In this document: piece by piece, positions 50,001 through 60,516 of the stretch
Layout: each line of letters opens with the position of its first letter
How positions within the stretch are numbered: position 1 is the first letter of the stretch
From: Phoronis australis
Taxonomy: Eukaryota; Phoronida; Phoronidae
Assembly: GCA_002633005.1 (NCBI GenBank)
Contig: NMRA01000112.1
Location: forward strand, 62,001-126,000
Length of the DNA: 64,000 nucleotides
Direction of reading: 5' to 3'
Program-made: the position numbers and the translations under genes
Notes under the pieces: model-generated
What the model saw: the letters and a program-made list of their open reading frames with translations, nothing else
Told to the model about the DNA's origin: nothing
The model's database searches: none

Positions 50001-53000
50001 AAAGTGTATCAAACAGAAGCATTTGCGTTTATGCTCTCATAGTGTTGTAACTTGAATATTTTGCATTGTACGAAGCTCAAGAAATTCTTTATTTCAGTCA
50101 GTGTCAATCTTTCTCATTGCAGTTTCTTTGTATTCATGATGGTCCTAGTGACAGCACTGTACATCACGTTTGGCGTCAGTGGCTATTTGGTGAGTGAATA
50201 TCCAGTAGTAGCTGAAGGAATTGAGATACACTGAGTAGTTTGTGCTACCTGGCATCAGCTCTATTCACGAGGCTCAAGACTGATTTTGGATTGCTGTATT
50301 ATTGCCCTGTCACCGTTGTTTCTCTAACATCACTCATCCTAAGGATTTGTTGGAACTTCTCGATAAGTTTGTATATATTTGGCCAAATATCTAGCATAAA
50401 ACTATTGAATCTAACTCTGGAAAAGTAGATACCCTGGATCATTTGATTTTTGGCTTTTTACCAATCTGGTATGTGACTGTGCGTTTAACTTAAATTTAGT
50501 AGCTGAAAGAAAGTTACATTGATTTTCATTGTTATATCAAAACAACAGTATCAATATCCGTCGTAACCAAATTTTGTTTGATGCAAATGTATGAGATGAA
50601 TTCTCAAGAACACTGTTACAGTAACAATTTTCTAAATCTTCATTTCGTTTTTGGTTTAATATGCCACTTTTGATTTTTTTCATAGAAATCGGAAAGTCCT
50701 ATTTTTGATATCCTCTCATGCAAAAGTGGAACATTTAAAAACAATTCCTTGCAGTTCATAAAGCGTAGTATCTTTTAGTTTCGTATGAGTCCAATCAGCC
50801 ATTTCTGAAATAGGATGTTCTGAAGTTATCCAAATTTGGACGTTTCTCTGGGGACCCTAACTTTAATTTTCAATTGGTCATGTGTTTTGTAACGCCATAG
50901 TATCTTTGTTATATTAATATCTCATGTGATTTTTTTCAGTCCTTTGGTCCAGAAACAAATTCCATTATAACATTGAATCTTCCAAAAGGTATGTTATTTT
51001 CTTTTTTTGCCGATCATTAGATTATTAATACTTTGTTTTTTCCAATTTGTAGTTTTTGTGTTTTTGTATGGTTTTCTTAAATTATTATCAATTTTTATAT
51101 TTTCAATTCATGTCCTTAAAGTACAATTAAATGTTTTTTACATGTTCGTTGCAGGCCAAACTCTGGATTTCTCACTCATCGTAAAGATTTGTCTTTCCTT
51201 GTCGCTGTTTTTCACGTATCCTGGTAAGTTTGTTTGACATGAAAAAAGCAGGTGACGAGTGAGTTCCAGTAATGCAAGACACTTGTGAAGCTTTTGCCTT
51301 TAGAAATCTCTACTTAATATGTAAGGAACACACTGATATTTATACATCATTCAACGTTCCCATCTAACTGACTCATAAATTCAGTGGCTGCTATTTTGCT
51401 AGTAAGGTCCCGGGCTTAAAAACTCCCCACGAGAGGCCTGCCTCTAAATCTGTGAAAGGTGGGGAGGATCTAAACAAGGCTTTTTGTGCCTGACTTCCTT
51501 GAACTATGCAGACAAACACACCGTGGCATGCAAACAGCAATATTGTTTTGACTGCCAGTGTTTGCGGTAAACAATATAACAACCACTTAGCGTTGGAAGA
51601 TACACCCAAATTCATTTAGCATAAAAAATTAGTTGAGAACGGTCTTTAAATGAAAAAAATTTTAAAATTTTGAGTTTTTCTTAGTGTGGAAAGCTCGGCA
51701 TAGTAGTAGTAGTTCTGTCGATGCATTGAAACCACAAGTTATATTACACCTGGGTTCTGTATCAAGGAAATTTTTTATTTTAGTGATTGAACTAAGACCA
51801 AAATTGGGCTAAATTAAGACAAATATCTTGACCCCATTTCAAAACCGGTCTAAGCTAAGACCGAAAGTTATCCTGCACTGGGGTAGGCTTAAGATTGGAC
51901 TTTTGGTTTAAACCACCAACATTTATGACTATCATCATTGAGGAACAAATTTCGTTGATGTCAAATTGAAGATTGTCTGCATTTTATTCAAGAACTGGCA
52001 AAGCAACTTAGAGAAAATGTAGTGTGGCTTACTGGCACATGTGAAATGATATTTTCCAGCTATAAATACCACAGTCCTCTCATTAAGTAAATGGAATCCC
52101 AGCTGTGTCTCAAATGTAACAAAATGTAAATCCCTATTCAGAATCTCAAGACAGATTATTCTTGAAACTGTATTTTACTCGCCATCTCGCTTTGTTTAGT
52201 GAATTCACAACTGGTGAAGAAAACATCGTTTGTATTCTGACCTACATTATGTCAAAACTGTTCAGTCTAAGTTGAAAGTGAAGACCAAAAACTGAATTTG
52301 TGTTAATAAAAAAGTCTTGTTTGAATTTTGTCTCTGATCTTAACTTCACCTGAATTTCGGTCTTAGACAAGTTTTTGGTCACAAATCTTAATCATTTTTT
52401 TGTGGAACAGGGCTTTGGCCTTGGGTGAGTTTGTTGATGTTGGATCATGTTAGAGTCAAGTTATCTTTGTTTTCTAATTCTTCTTAGCCGAGTTATTCTG
52501 CATTTTCGTGTAGATGAGTGTAAAGTTATTAAATTTATCAGACTCATAACTATGAACTCGAGGAAAATGATCTTAAAAATTATGGTCAACATGTCAATAT
52601 TTCACATTCAAGCAAAGAAGTGATCATATCGTGTTTCACACTTACCTGTGTTGTATTTGATGATTTGATTATAACAGGGGTCGGAGGCCTAGTAATTGAA
52701 TAAATATAATAGTAAAAGTAAAAATATGTCCATCTCATTTCATCTATTTTCAAAATCCTGGTATTGATTCACATAATACAAAGAACACCTGGGAGTTTGT
52801 TGTAACTGCAGTGTATGGAGTGTAGTTGGTTTGAGTCTTGTGGAGAGAAATGATATTAGTGAGCAGGCGTTATAAACCAGGCAAAATATAACGTGGTAAA
52901 CAAGTTTTTGCAGATTGAACATTCTTCAGAGTAGGGAATTTTTTTATTAAAGTGGAACTTGCAGGCTATTTCCTTTTGTCTGTCATTGCTTGGTCAAATT

Positions 53001-56000
53001 AGTTACTAGATACACAACATATAGTGGCGATGTGAATATGAAGTAGGTTGAAAATTATCAAATGTTTTTAAGAAGTACGAGTTTTGTGTCAAAAATGATA
53101 CACCGTAAATAACCCAACTATGTCTAGTAAGTATCGTGACATGGTGTTTGGTTATGTGAGCCCCCCAAGGTATGACTTTAATGCAAAGGTCACCTATTTG
53201 CAAAATATTTGTTTTCTCATTTACAAGTTGTCAATGAATACAACTGCACTTTGTTTAGCATAGATTATGTTAAAATAGCATTGTCATTTAGTTCTGCTAT
53301 ACATTAACATAGTTAGGCGCATGCCAATACATCCTTTAAAGGATTGTGGAAACTAAAATGAAAAGTGATGACTGCTAGTATGAGTTAAACTAGTTGAAGT
53401 TGCAAGCTTTCTTGGTCACGAGTGAGCTTATTTGCTTTCATTCCCCTGACGTGTGAATGCACTGCTGTTTGTCTTTACAGTAATGATGTTCCCAGTTGTA
53501 AAGATAATTGAAAAAAAGATATCGTCAAAACCTGCAGAAAATATTTGGCTTGGGGTGAGTAGTGTGAGCAACCTGTCTTCAAATTTTTTGCTCTAATTTG
53601 ATAGTTTCTAAACTCATTTATTCAATGTTTTAAATGGAGGTCATTTCATTTTTCTGATCACTAGAAATTTATTTTCATTTGGTTTTAATAAAAGTTCACT
53701 TTTTCCATTATCATCATTATTTCAAAGTTATATTCAACAATTTGCATAAAAATGTTTTTTTAGCAACAGTCTGGCGCATACAAGATGATTTGTGAGAAAT
53801 TATCGCATAGCAACTTTAATTTAAGAATCACTGACTCGTAGGTTTTGTCAAGTTCATCACCGTCATTCTTTAAATATCTTGTGTTCATTCATTTTGTCTT
53901 AGAAGTTTTTTTATTAGTTCAACGATCGTCAAATCATTGTTACAAAGCCAAGTTGAGACCTCTTTTCTCGTGACTGGAATCTTTTCAAACCTGACTGTGC
54001 TCAACAGAATGAAGAACTTTTCCTCTCTATTTCCAGAACATTTTGAGGTTCGCCATGGTGATGTTGACGGGTATAATTGTCATGGTGATTCCCAATTTCT
54101 CCAACATGATGGCGCTAGTAGGCGCTGGTTGTTGCACATTGCTGGCCTTCATTTTACCTGGTATTTTTCACATGCAGATCTTTAAAGGGTAAGTCCTTAT
54201 TGCTGGTTGTCTAATGTTTTTAACAGTATATACCAAAAATATCAGCCAAAATCACCTGGAACTCCCTGTCCTGATGGCTGAGCGCCAGCGGAATTCCCCC
54301 GTCTGGCATTTGAGTGCAAATAGAATTCATCATGAGTCAGAGTTGCTAGACCGGTCATTACTTTTGATGATGGGTAATAGCCCATCATGACTTGTCATTA
54401 CCTGACATGACCAGTCATGACTGGTCATAATTCATCATGACCGGTCATCACCTGGTGTGAATGGTCATATCAGGTCATGACCAGTTATTACATGTCATGA
54501 CCGGTCATTATCTGTCATGACTGGTCATTACCCATCATGATGAGGAAACTTTTTATGTGGTTACTTTTGGTATGCACTGTAAATACTTAGATATTTGATC
54601 TTCAGTGCCTCTGCTCCTTGTGTAAGGCATATTCAAAATGATTCATAAAGCAACCCAGAGTTTTTCTATTTCTCCAACTGATGATTGAAATGCTTGTAGG
54701 CCAGTCACTAGACAAAAGTTTAGCTTGAACTTTTGACAAGAACACACCGGAGCTGGAGACAGCTGTTACTCAAACAGGAAATGTTTAAATTATAAATAGT
54801 TTTGGCTACGGTACATATCTTTCTCATATACTGTCTCAGTATGATAGCTTTCAAAAAGTTTAGCGATGTCTTTGACTAGAGTCAACGCAGTTATGGCAAA
54901 GACTCAAATGGAAACCAGATGAAAAATATTAGATCGTTTGGAAATTGACCAAAAATTTTACTGGTTTTTGGCAAGAGGGGTTGTGGTCAACTTTTTCTGA
55001 AAACTCAAATATTCTGCAAAAATTTGATTTTGAAGGTTACGGTAAAATCTCTTTAATTTATGCATAATAATGTCGGACAAGTCAAATTTTATTCATCATT
55101 GTTTATAAGATGTGTATGAGCAAATTAAAAAGTTTTTCCATGTTGAAATTCTGTACCATAGCTACCGTCAGAACATGTTTTGAAAATTGTGTGCTAGGCG
55201 ACCTTGAGAAAGGACAACAGGGTAATTTCGACATTCAATTATTTTAGTCTGGAATTGTTGAGCTTTTAGGCTAAAGTGTTTTCTGAATCATAGACATTGA
55301 ATGTGTTGTTCTGTTATAAAACTTTATGATTAGTGTAGAGGATTAAAATGTTTCTTAATTATGAACATATACTGTCTCTTGCAGTTTATTTCAAGAAAAT
55401 ATTTAGATTTCTCAAATGTCAGACACATTTTTGTGGAACTCAAAGAGTGCAGGCAACAAATTCCATTTCACTGTTGTGTCTTTCCAGATCTCTCACTAGA
55501 TGGCAGTGGTTTGTTGATGCGTTCCTTATAGGAGTTGGCATGGTAGGGTAAGTAAACAATTCAGCGTGACGAGTGAAATACAATTATGACCTTTTCACAG
55601 ATGTGCAAGACAGTCTGATTGCTTGGAGCTTTTCTATCACACTTCATAACTTCATGTTTAACTTGTCATTTTGAAATTCTTATTGTTGAATAACCAACCA
55701 TCCTAATTTTCAGTAAGAAAGACAAAAAACATCACCTTCATGTTGGTATTAATGTGTTAACATCTTAGCAATTTAGGACTCAATGTGGTGGATAACAGAA
55801 ATTCCCATTTTTAATGACAGACAAGTTGTACCAAATCAATGCTTCACTAGTTTTAAGCTTCATCTCATTTCTTGTCATCAGATGGGATCTCGAGTAGTTA
55901 TGAGCATTCACAGTGACGTTAAAAGTATAAAAATGAAATAATTTAAAAAGATCAAATTTTGGCGCTATTTTTTGTCTGAAATTGGTGTGAATTCAACATT

Positions 56001-56280
56001 ATTAAATAATGCAAGGCGGTGATAGTTGTTAGCCAGAGAAAACAGTGATATTACAAGTTATTGTAATTTGTCATAATTAAGATTGCTCACACGGAACAGT
56101 TGTCAGGAGTGCTGTTTACTGTTTTACAGAACTGTGATTGGTGTAATGGACGCTATGTCACGACTGAGGAGCGAGTCCAACTCGAGTACCCAGGAGAGAG
56201 ACAACACAATCAAGTTATTGCAGCAAAACTTGACGGATGCCATAAGTGTGATCAAGTCCATCAATAAAACAACCCCATGA
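29087..56280 (+). CDS. SLC36/AVT3-like proton-coupled amino-acid transporter
   Basis: Sixteen exons: 29087-29206, 36736-36785, 42106-42305, 43116-43181, 43595-43661, 44544-44624, 46737-46814, 47831-47900, 48493-48557, 50123-50189, 50940-50988, 51155-51223, 53481-53554, 54037-54188, 55488-55547 and 56130-56280. They sum to 1419 nt, 472 aa plus stop, with every junction in frame. The protein belongs to the AAAP (Aa_trans) superfamily: eleven hydrophobic segments, with the hallmark TM1 ending FIGAGVLGLPYAFKE (residues about 24-40) and the TM6 region IAIYCYEGAGMILSLE (about 237-254). A hydrophilic loop (about 64-124) precedes TM3, and a charged C-terminal tail of about 45 residues ends NKTTP. Relatives move small neutral amino acids with protons across lysosomal/vacuolar or plasma membranes; the substrate here is unknown. 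An upstream exon could replace the first 4 residues (see findings). Several exons are under 70 nt and easily missed. Confidence 0.9.
29340..29590 (-). repeat. Interspersed repeat shared with 3480-3725
   Basis: A minus-strand fragment with CIFDEVKTPTRWPDLAYRTF and FKIHGMKCVQKAMESIASGQ remains open for 76 codons here and is broken in the 3480 copy. It is a transposon coding remnant in intron 1 of the transporter. Confidence 0.6.
30183..30365. mobile_element. Foldback element with about 70-bp arms
   Basis: The left arm (ACCTTAGGAGG ... CTTCCTAGCTTGAACAAATA) is mirrored by the right arm (TATTTGTTCAAGCTAGGAAG ... CCTCCTAAGGT) around a short loop. No coding. Confidence 0.8.
30592..31998. mobile_element. 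1.4-kb non-autonomous TIR transposon
   Basis: The termini TACCGTGTTCGCCGTAATAA and, inverted, TATCGTATTTGCCGTAATAA continue into AACCGCCCA and then GCGCCCCCC-type tracts on both sides. The interior (short frames at 30871, 31182, 31381 and 31622) shows no recognisable transposase. It is located in intron 1 of the transporter. Confidence 0.8.
33297..33666 (+). mobile_element. TTAA-flanked MITE, copy 2
   Basis: A 370-bp element bounded by TTAA, with ends AAGGATACCAAACCCTG and inverted ATAAACCCTG-type termini. Same family as 10832-11191 and 59045-59404. In intron 1 of the transporter. Confidence 0.8.
36500..36690 (-). mobile_element. tRNA-derived SINE
   Basis: On the minus strand, GGCAGTGTGGCCCAGTGGGA (A-box-like) is followed about 45 bp later by GTGGGTTCGAGTCCCACTA (B-box and T-arm). 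This is the layout of a tRNA head. An unrelated tail then runs toward 36500. The T-arm stem pairs well, but the anticodon region does not make a clean functional tRNA. It ends just before exon 2 of the transporter. Confidence 0.7.
38330..38530. repeat. Dispersed intronic repeat family (about 180 bp)
   Basis: Shares 'atgcaaaagtggaacattaaaaa' and 'gaatctgatcaaccatttctgag' with 48250-48420 and 50690-50860. The 41685-41870 stretch carries it in reverse. All are in transporter introns. Confidence 0.55.
38979..39395. repeat. 83-bp tandem repeat, about five units
   Basis: Each unit runs CTGGTCCTCCTTGTAAACCC, then GCAATGACACCCATAGCCTG, then CTACAGACAATATTGCTAGT. Units begin near 38979, 39062, 39145, 39230 and 39315, with a few substitutions each. 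No coding signal. Confidence 0.9.
39532..40915. repeat. Near-identical direct copies (675 and 708 bp) separated by a single N
   Basis: 39532-40206 and 40208-40915 are the same segment, differing by scattered substitutions and by a 33-bp internal tandem duplication in the second copy near 40520. Only the N at 40207 separates them. This fits two haplotypes of one locus laid end to end. The short frames present in both are duplicated with them. Confidence 0.85.
42806..42912. repeat. 23-bp tandem repeat, five units
   Basis: Units of TGTGTTCCTGTCACGTGATT, each with a CACGTG-like core that varies (CATGTG, CGTGTA). Confidence 0.85.
48250..48420. repeat. Dispersed intronic repeat copy
   Basis: Same family as 38330-38530, immediately upstream of transporter exon 9. 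Confidence 0.5.
48622..49946. mobile_element. 1.3-kb TIR element in transporter intron 9
   Basis: The ends CTAAAGGCTGTTCCAGCAA and, inverted, CTAAGGGCTGTTCCAGCAA match closely. The interior contains repeated 'atctcgagaaccgctcggcagatcatgatgaaattt'-like segments (49300, 49470, 49600), that is, a degenerate internal tandem repeat. No transposase is seen. Confidence 0.75.
50690..50860. repeat. Dispersed intronic repeat copy
   Basis: Same family as 38330-38530, immediately upstream of transporter exon 11. Confidence 0.5.
51745..52425. mobile_element. About 680-bp TIR element rich in TAAGACC motifs
   Basis: Imperfect inverted ends: the left 'cctgggttctgtatcaaggaa' faces the right 'tttttttgtggaacagggctt'. 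Subterminal CTAAGACC/GGTCTTAG motifs recur in both orientations. No coding. Confidence 0.55.
54347..54543. repeat. Tandem array of TCATGACCGGTCAT-like palindromes
   Basis: About eight units of about 20 bp, built from TCATGACYGGTCAT followed by a TACC/TATC spacer, directly downstream of transporter exon 14. Confidence 0.9.
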
Positions 56281-59200
56281 TATCTTGGACCTTTGGGCAG
56301 ATTCTTGAAATGCAGACATGCATTATGAGCAATGGGATAGTCAGACTCATCTACTGGAACTTTGTTGAAACCTAGGTTGAATATTTAGGATAAATTAGGT
56401 GCCATGAAAATATGCATGGAATAGCTTTTTGGGTATGATGGGGCATTGAACATGGCCTTTTGTTAAAATTGTTCTCAAAATGTCTTTCTCCGCTGTGTCA
56501 TTACAATTGTCATCACAGTCATCTTCATCGTCATCATTCTCAAGATGTCACGGTTGTCACTGTTGTAGCTAATGTCTCATTCAAGAGTGCCTTTACATGT
56601 AACTACTACTTGCATATTCCCAACTCTTCTTCATTTTCAGCTCATGTTTTGGGAAACTAAAAACTTTGGCCAGTGATTACCAAGTGGTAAAATAATATCA
56701 TTCTGTCAATGTTGTCGTACACATGTAGGTAAATAGAAGTTGAAGCTTTAACCAGGGTTTTTCATTTGATTTCATTACACTCTTTACATTCACTCTATTT
56801 TAAAATTTGTTCAGGTTTACTCAAGCGTTTCAGAAACATAGGCTTAACTTCCTCTGTTGACACGTGACCTCAAAGAACGGGGTTAGAATCAGCTGTCAGG
56901 TGGTTTTAATTCTAGTCATATCTGTTTGGTTTAGAATTGCCATGGAGTGTTGTAGGATGTATTTCATGGTTTGACCCATAGGTAGATTTAGATTGACTAT
57001 GTTTTTGGGGGGGTCGGAATTAATCTAGAAAGCGTTGGATACATCATGCAGACTTAGTAGAGCAAACTTTTCCCTGAATTATTGTAAATCTGATAATTCC
57101 AGCAGTTACTGGAGTTTTGAATCAAACTTTGTAAAAATAAAATGCAGTAGACTAACTCTTCTCGTGTTATTGGAATGTACAATTTACCATTTTTTGGTGT
57201 AATCCTTCTCACTGTTGAACATCAAATGAATGTAGAAGTCAGATGTGGTATCTGTTGAAATCGTTTAAGTGCTGAATTACATTGCCGTATGAGCTTGAAT
57301 TTATCAAATGTGCTAAATTTTCGTGCAATCAAGGAATTAAATTATGAATGTGAAATGGTAAGAGTCTAACGTGGCACGCATTACATAGTCGCGAGATATA
57401 GCCATCCATTACAAAGGAAACATGTGGTCATACTAGTTTTAACTATCACGATTCTCACATCTACAGAACTCTGCCCAGTTCTCTCAGAAAAGTGCCTCTT
57501 TAATAGCAATGGTGCCTCATTCTTATAAGGACCTTGGATTGTACATTGCATTCAGCTTTGACGAGTTAAACTTTTTTTTTTTGACTGTTGAAGCTGTTCT
57601 CCAAAAGTCTGTACTATTAAAGAATCTGTTTTTGCAATCAATTGGTGGATACATAATGTGGCAAGTGATTAAAACACATTAAATAATATTTTATAGTTAC
57701 TGTTGCCATGTATGTCCTAATATAGGGTGATCACTCTCAAAATTCTCAATCACTATGGAAATATAACAAATTCAGTGCATACTGACTCATATGGTGATGC
57801 TATAACTTTGTGGATGGATCATCCATAGACTTTATTTTATTCTTACAAATTTGAAAAAAAGTGATTTAATGTACAATTTCATCAGCTTGTTTCTTCGAGT
57901 CATTTTGGTAAGTTTTGAATCGATGTCTAACAGGACTGCTTGTCCATTTCCAATTACAAGTACTAAACCAGATTCTGAAGGGCAAGGTACTCTGGTAAAG
58001 TATTGCAACTTGGTGTTTCAATAGACATTTTGAAAATTCAATGAGATGCTCATTTATGTTTGAATTTTGTCAAACACGATGTGACACAGATTGTCACTTG
58101 AGGTTTTGTTAGTCTGGGAGATGGGAAATTAGAACATCAAGCTTGAAGTTTGCCACACATCTTTTGTGTTTTCATATAATTTAAGAATTAGTATTAAAAT
58201 AGAATCCGTCCACAATCTGCGTTATGTATTTTGGTTCCATTGTAAATCACATGCACAGTCAAAATTGGGCCGAGTTCTGTTGACAATGGAGTGGTGACCT
58301 TTGGTACTATATGTTGATCAGAAGGAAATGCCAACAGAATTGAATTGTCACTTCTTAAGTGACACATATCTGCAACATATTTCATTGCCGTGTGGCTAGT
58401 GCCTCGATACAAAACATTTTATTTTCTCCTAGGGTAAATTAGTTTTCTATATTTCTGTCAGTACCTGTAATCTAAGTTGTTGATGTTTCGGTAGAAACCG
58501 CACAGAATTAAAGTTTTTCAGATAGTTTGAAAAGTTATGGTGGTTTTGAGACTAGTTGAATGATCTGTTTATTCAAAATGCTCAAAGTTATTTTTGATAA
58601 TCAGCAGACAAAAGTGTTTGCCACAATTGTCATTTTCAAAGTTGTACTACCATCAGGCTTTTGTTTTACGCAATATATCGACAAATGTAAAATTTCAGTT
58701 TTTTACCATATTGTACTAAATTGATGAAGCTTTCTCCATCGTGGTTGGTAAATAGATGAAGTATAGGTTGATAAAGGGACCATGCAATGAACAATGGAGT
58801 TTATTGAACAGTAATTACTATGTTGGCAAACTGCATGTGGGTATTGTATCGTTATTGTAAACAGCAATTATTTGGTTTTACATTCTGTGAGTCATTGTCG
58901 GGCCAGCAAAATAAAAACCGTAGAGGGAAAATTGTGCTTGACAGTTGTGTTTAAGGAGCAACACTGGCCAACAAATTTTGCATTTTATTTCCAACTGTTC
59001 CATACTTGACCAGCTGCAATGCAGTTGCTGTTTATAAAGATTTTTTAAAAGGATACCAAACCCGGTCTTGGCCTATTATTAATAGATGTTGAAAACGACG
59101 TACCTATATTCTTCGAAACAAAATAATTATCTGTAACTCTCGGCAAGTGTCAAAGGTTGGAGGAAAATTTGAAAACTAATTTTCAAAGTCTATTCAACTG

Positions 59201-60516
59201 GCAAGCGTGACCTAAGGTTTTAGAGAATTCCAAGGTAATATGGGGAAAGGCCACCAATTAATAATGATATCCAATCTGTGACTTAGGGAGTACGAGTTTT
59301 TTTATCGATTCCTGCTCTTTCAAGATTGACGCCAATGATGCATTAGCAGGTGAGAGAATGAGGATGGGATGAAAATGTCAAGATATGATTTAGTATCCTT
59401 TTAAGGCATTTCAGTTTCACATTGCGTCCATGTTCAAAATACACACAAATTGAGTTACTTCAAAACAAATTCACTTGTTGTGTAGACTGCACACGACTAA
59501 TTAAAAGGCAACCAATATTTCTCAAACCAACTTTATTGAGATTCTAAATCACTACTATTCAGCCTCAAATTATTCAATCCTTATAAAATATGACGCACCT
59601 CAATACATACAATTCTTAAAAATCTATTAAAACGTAAATCAACCAAGAATATAATTATTTCATAACATACAAAATTTCTGATCATGACACAAAAGATGTT
59701 TAAACCAAACACATACAATACTGGTTTATTGAGCTAAGGCTAAAAACTTGCCTCTAACACGAGGAATACGAAATAATATCTTTATTGCGAGTGTTCACAA
59801 ATGTTTGACCACAGCGTTAGTGCAAGTGATATTAGATGTTTAAGTGAGTGGCTTCAATTTATGAACACTCGTCACAAACCAACAACTATCCTACAAACAA
59901 AATTATCAAACAATACATTCAAACTTCAAATGGACGGAAATTCAATAAATGGAATGTTTTCAATTTGAGCACAATGGAGTAAGTTGTTTTGGCTTTATTG
60001 TGTAAACGTGTTACTAATAGAAAAATTAATACATTGAGTTGAATAGGATGGAATGGCTTCATAAAAGAACAGATTAGTCTTCGTCAACAAAAGAATATGT
60101 GTTAGAATTTCAAATGGTTGTTATTAAAATTGTGATCAGTGACATCAAAAATAAATTAACATTTCCACATAGCCTAGAAACATTGGCTATTACAGTTTGG
60201 ATTTGTTTATTGTAAATATCTGGGACCAATCTTTGAATTATGTTAGCAAGGAGTCATATGCACAGTCAGGTAATCATAAAATCAAGAAAAAAATCAGCAG
60301 TAATCACATCTATAAAAACAGCAATATATATTTTACCCTTTTAAAAATATATTTCAGTATTTACTAATCTACATCAAAACTGCATTCTGCAAAGCCAACA
60401 CCTCACCTAGATGTTACTACATACACACAAGAGAACCGGTTCACTCGGCTGAGAAGTTATTAACCAAAGCTTAGATGTTATTTGGCTAGTCTAACAACTG
60501 GTCAACCAATCAAATG
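56281..60516. other. Intergenic region between convergent genes
   Basis: This holds the 3' untranslated regions of the transporter (plus) and the MIEAP-like gene (minus). A plus-strand AATAAA at 57136-57141 and a minus-strand AATAAA at 59532-59537 are candidate polyadenylation signals. A TTAA MITE lies at 59045-59404. No other gene is seen. Confidence 0.5.
59045..59404 (+). mobile_element. TTAA-flanked MITE, copy 3
   Basis: A 360-bp element bounded by TTAA with AAGGATACCAAACCCGG and inverted GTATCCTT termini. Third copy of the family at 10832 and 33297. Confidence 0.8.
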
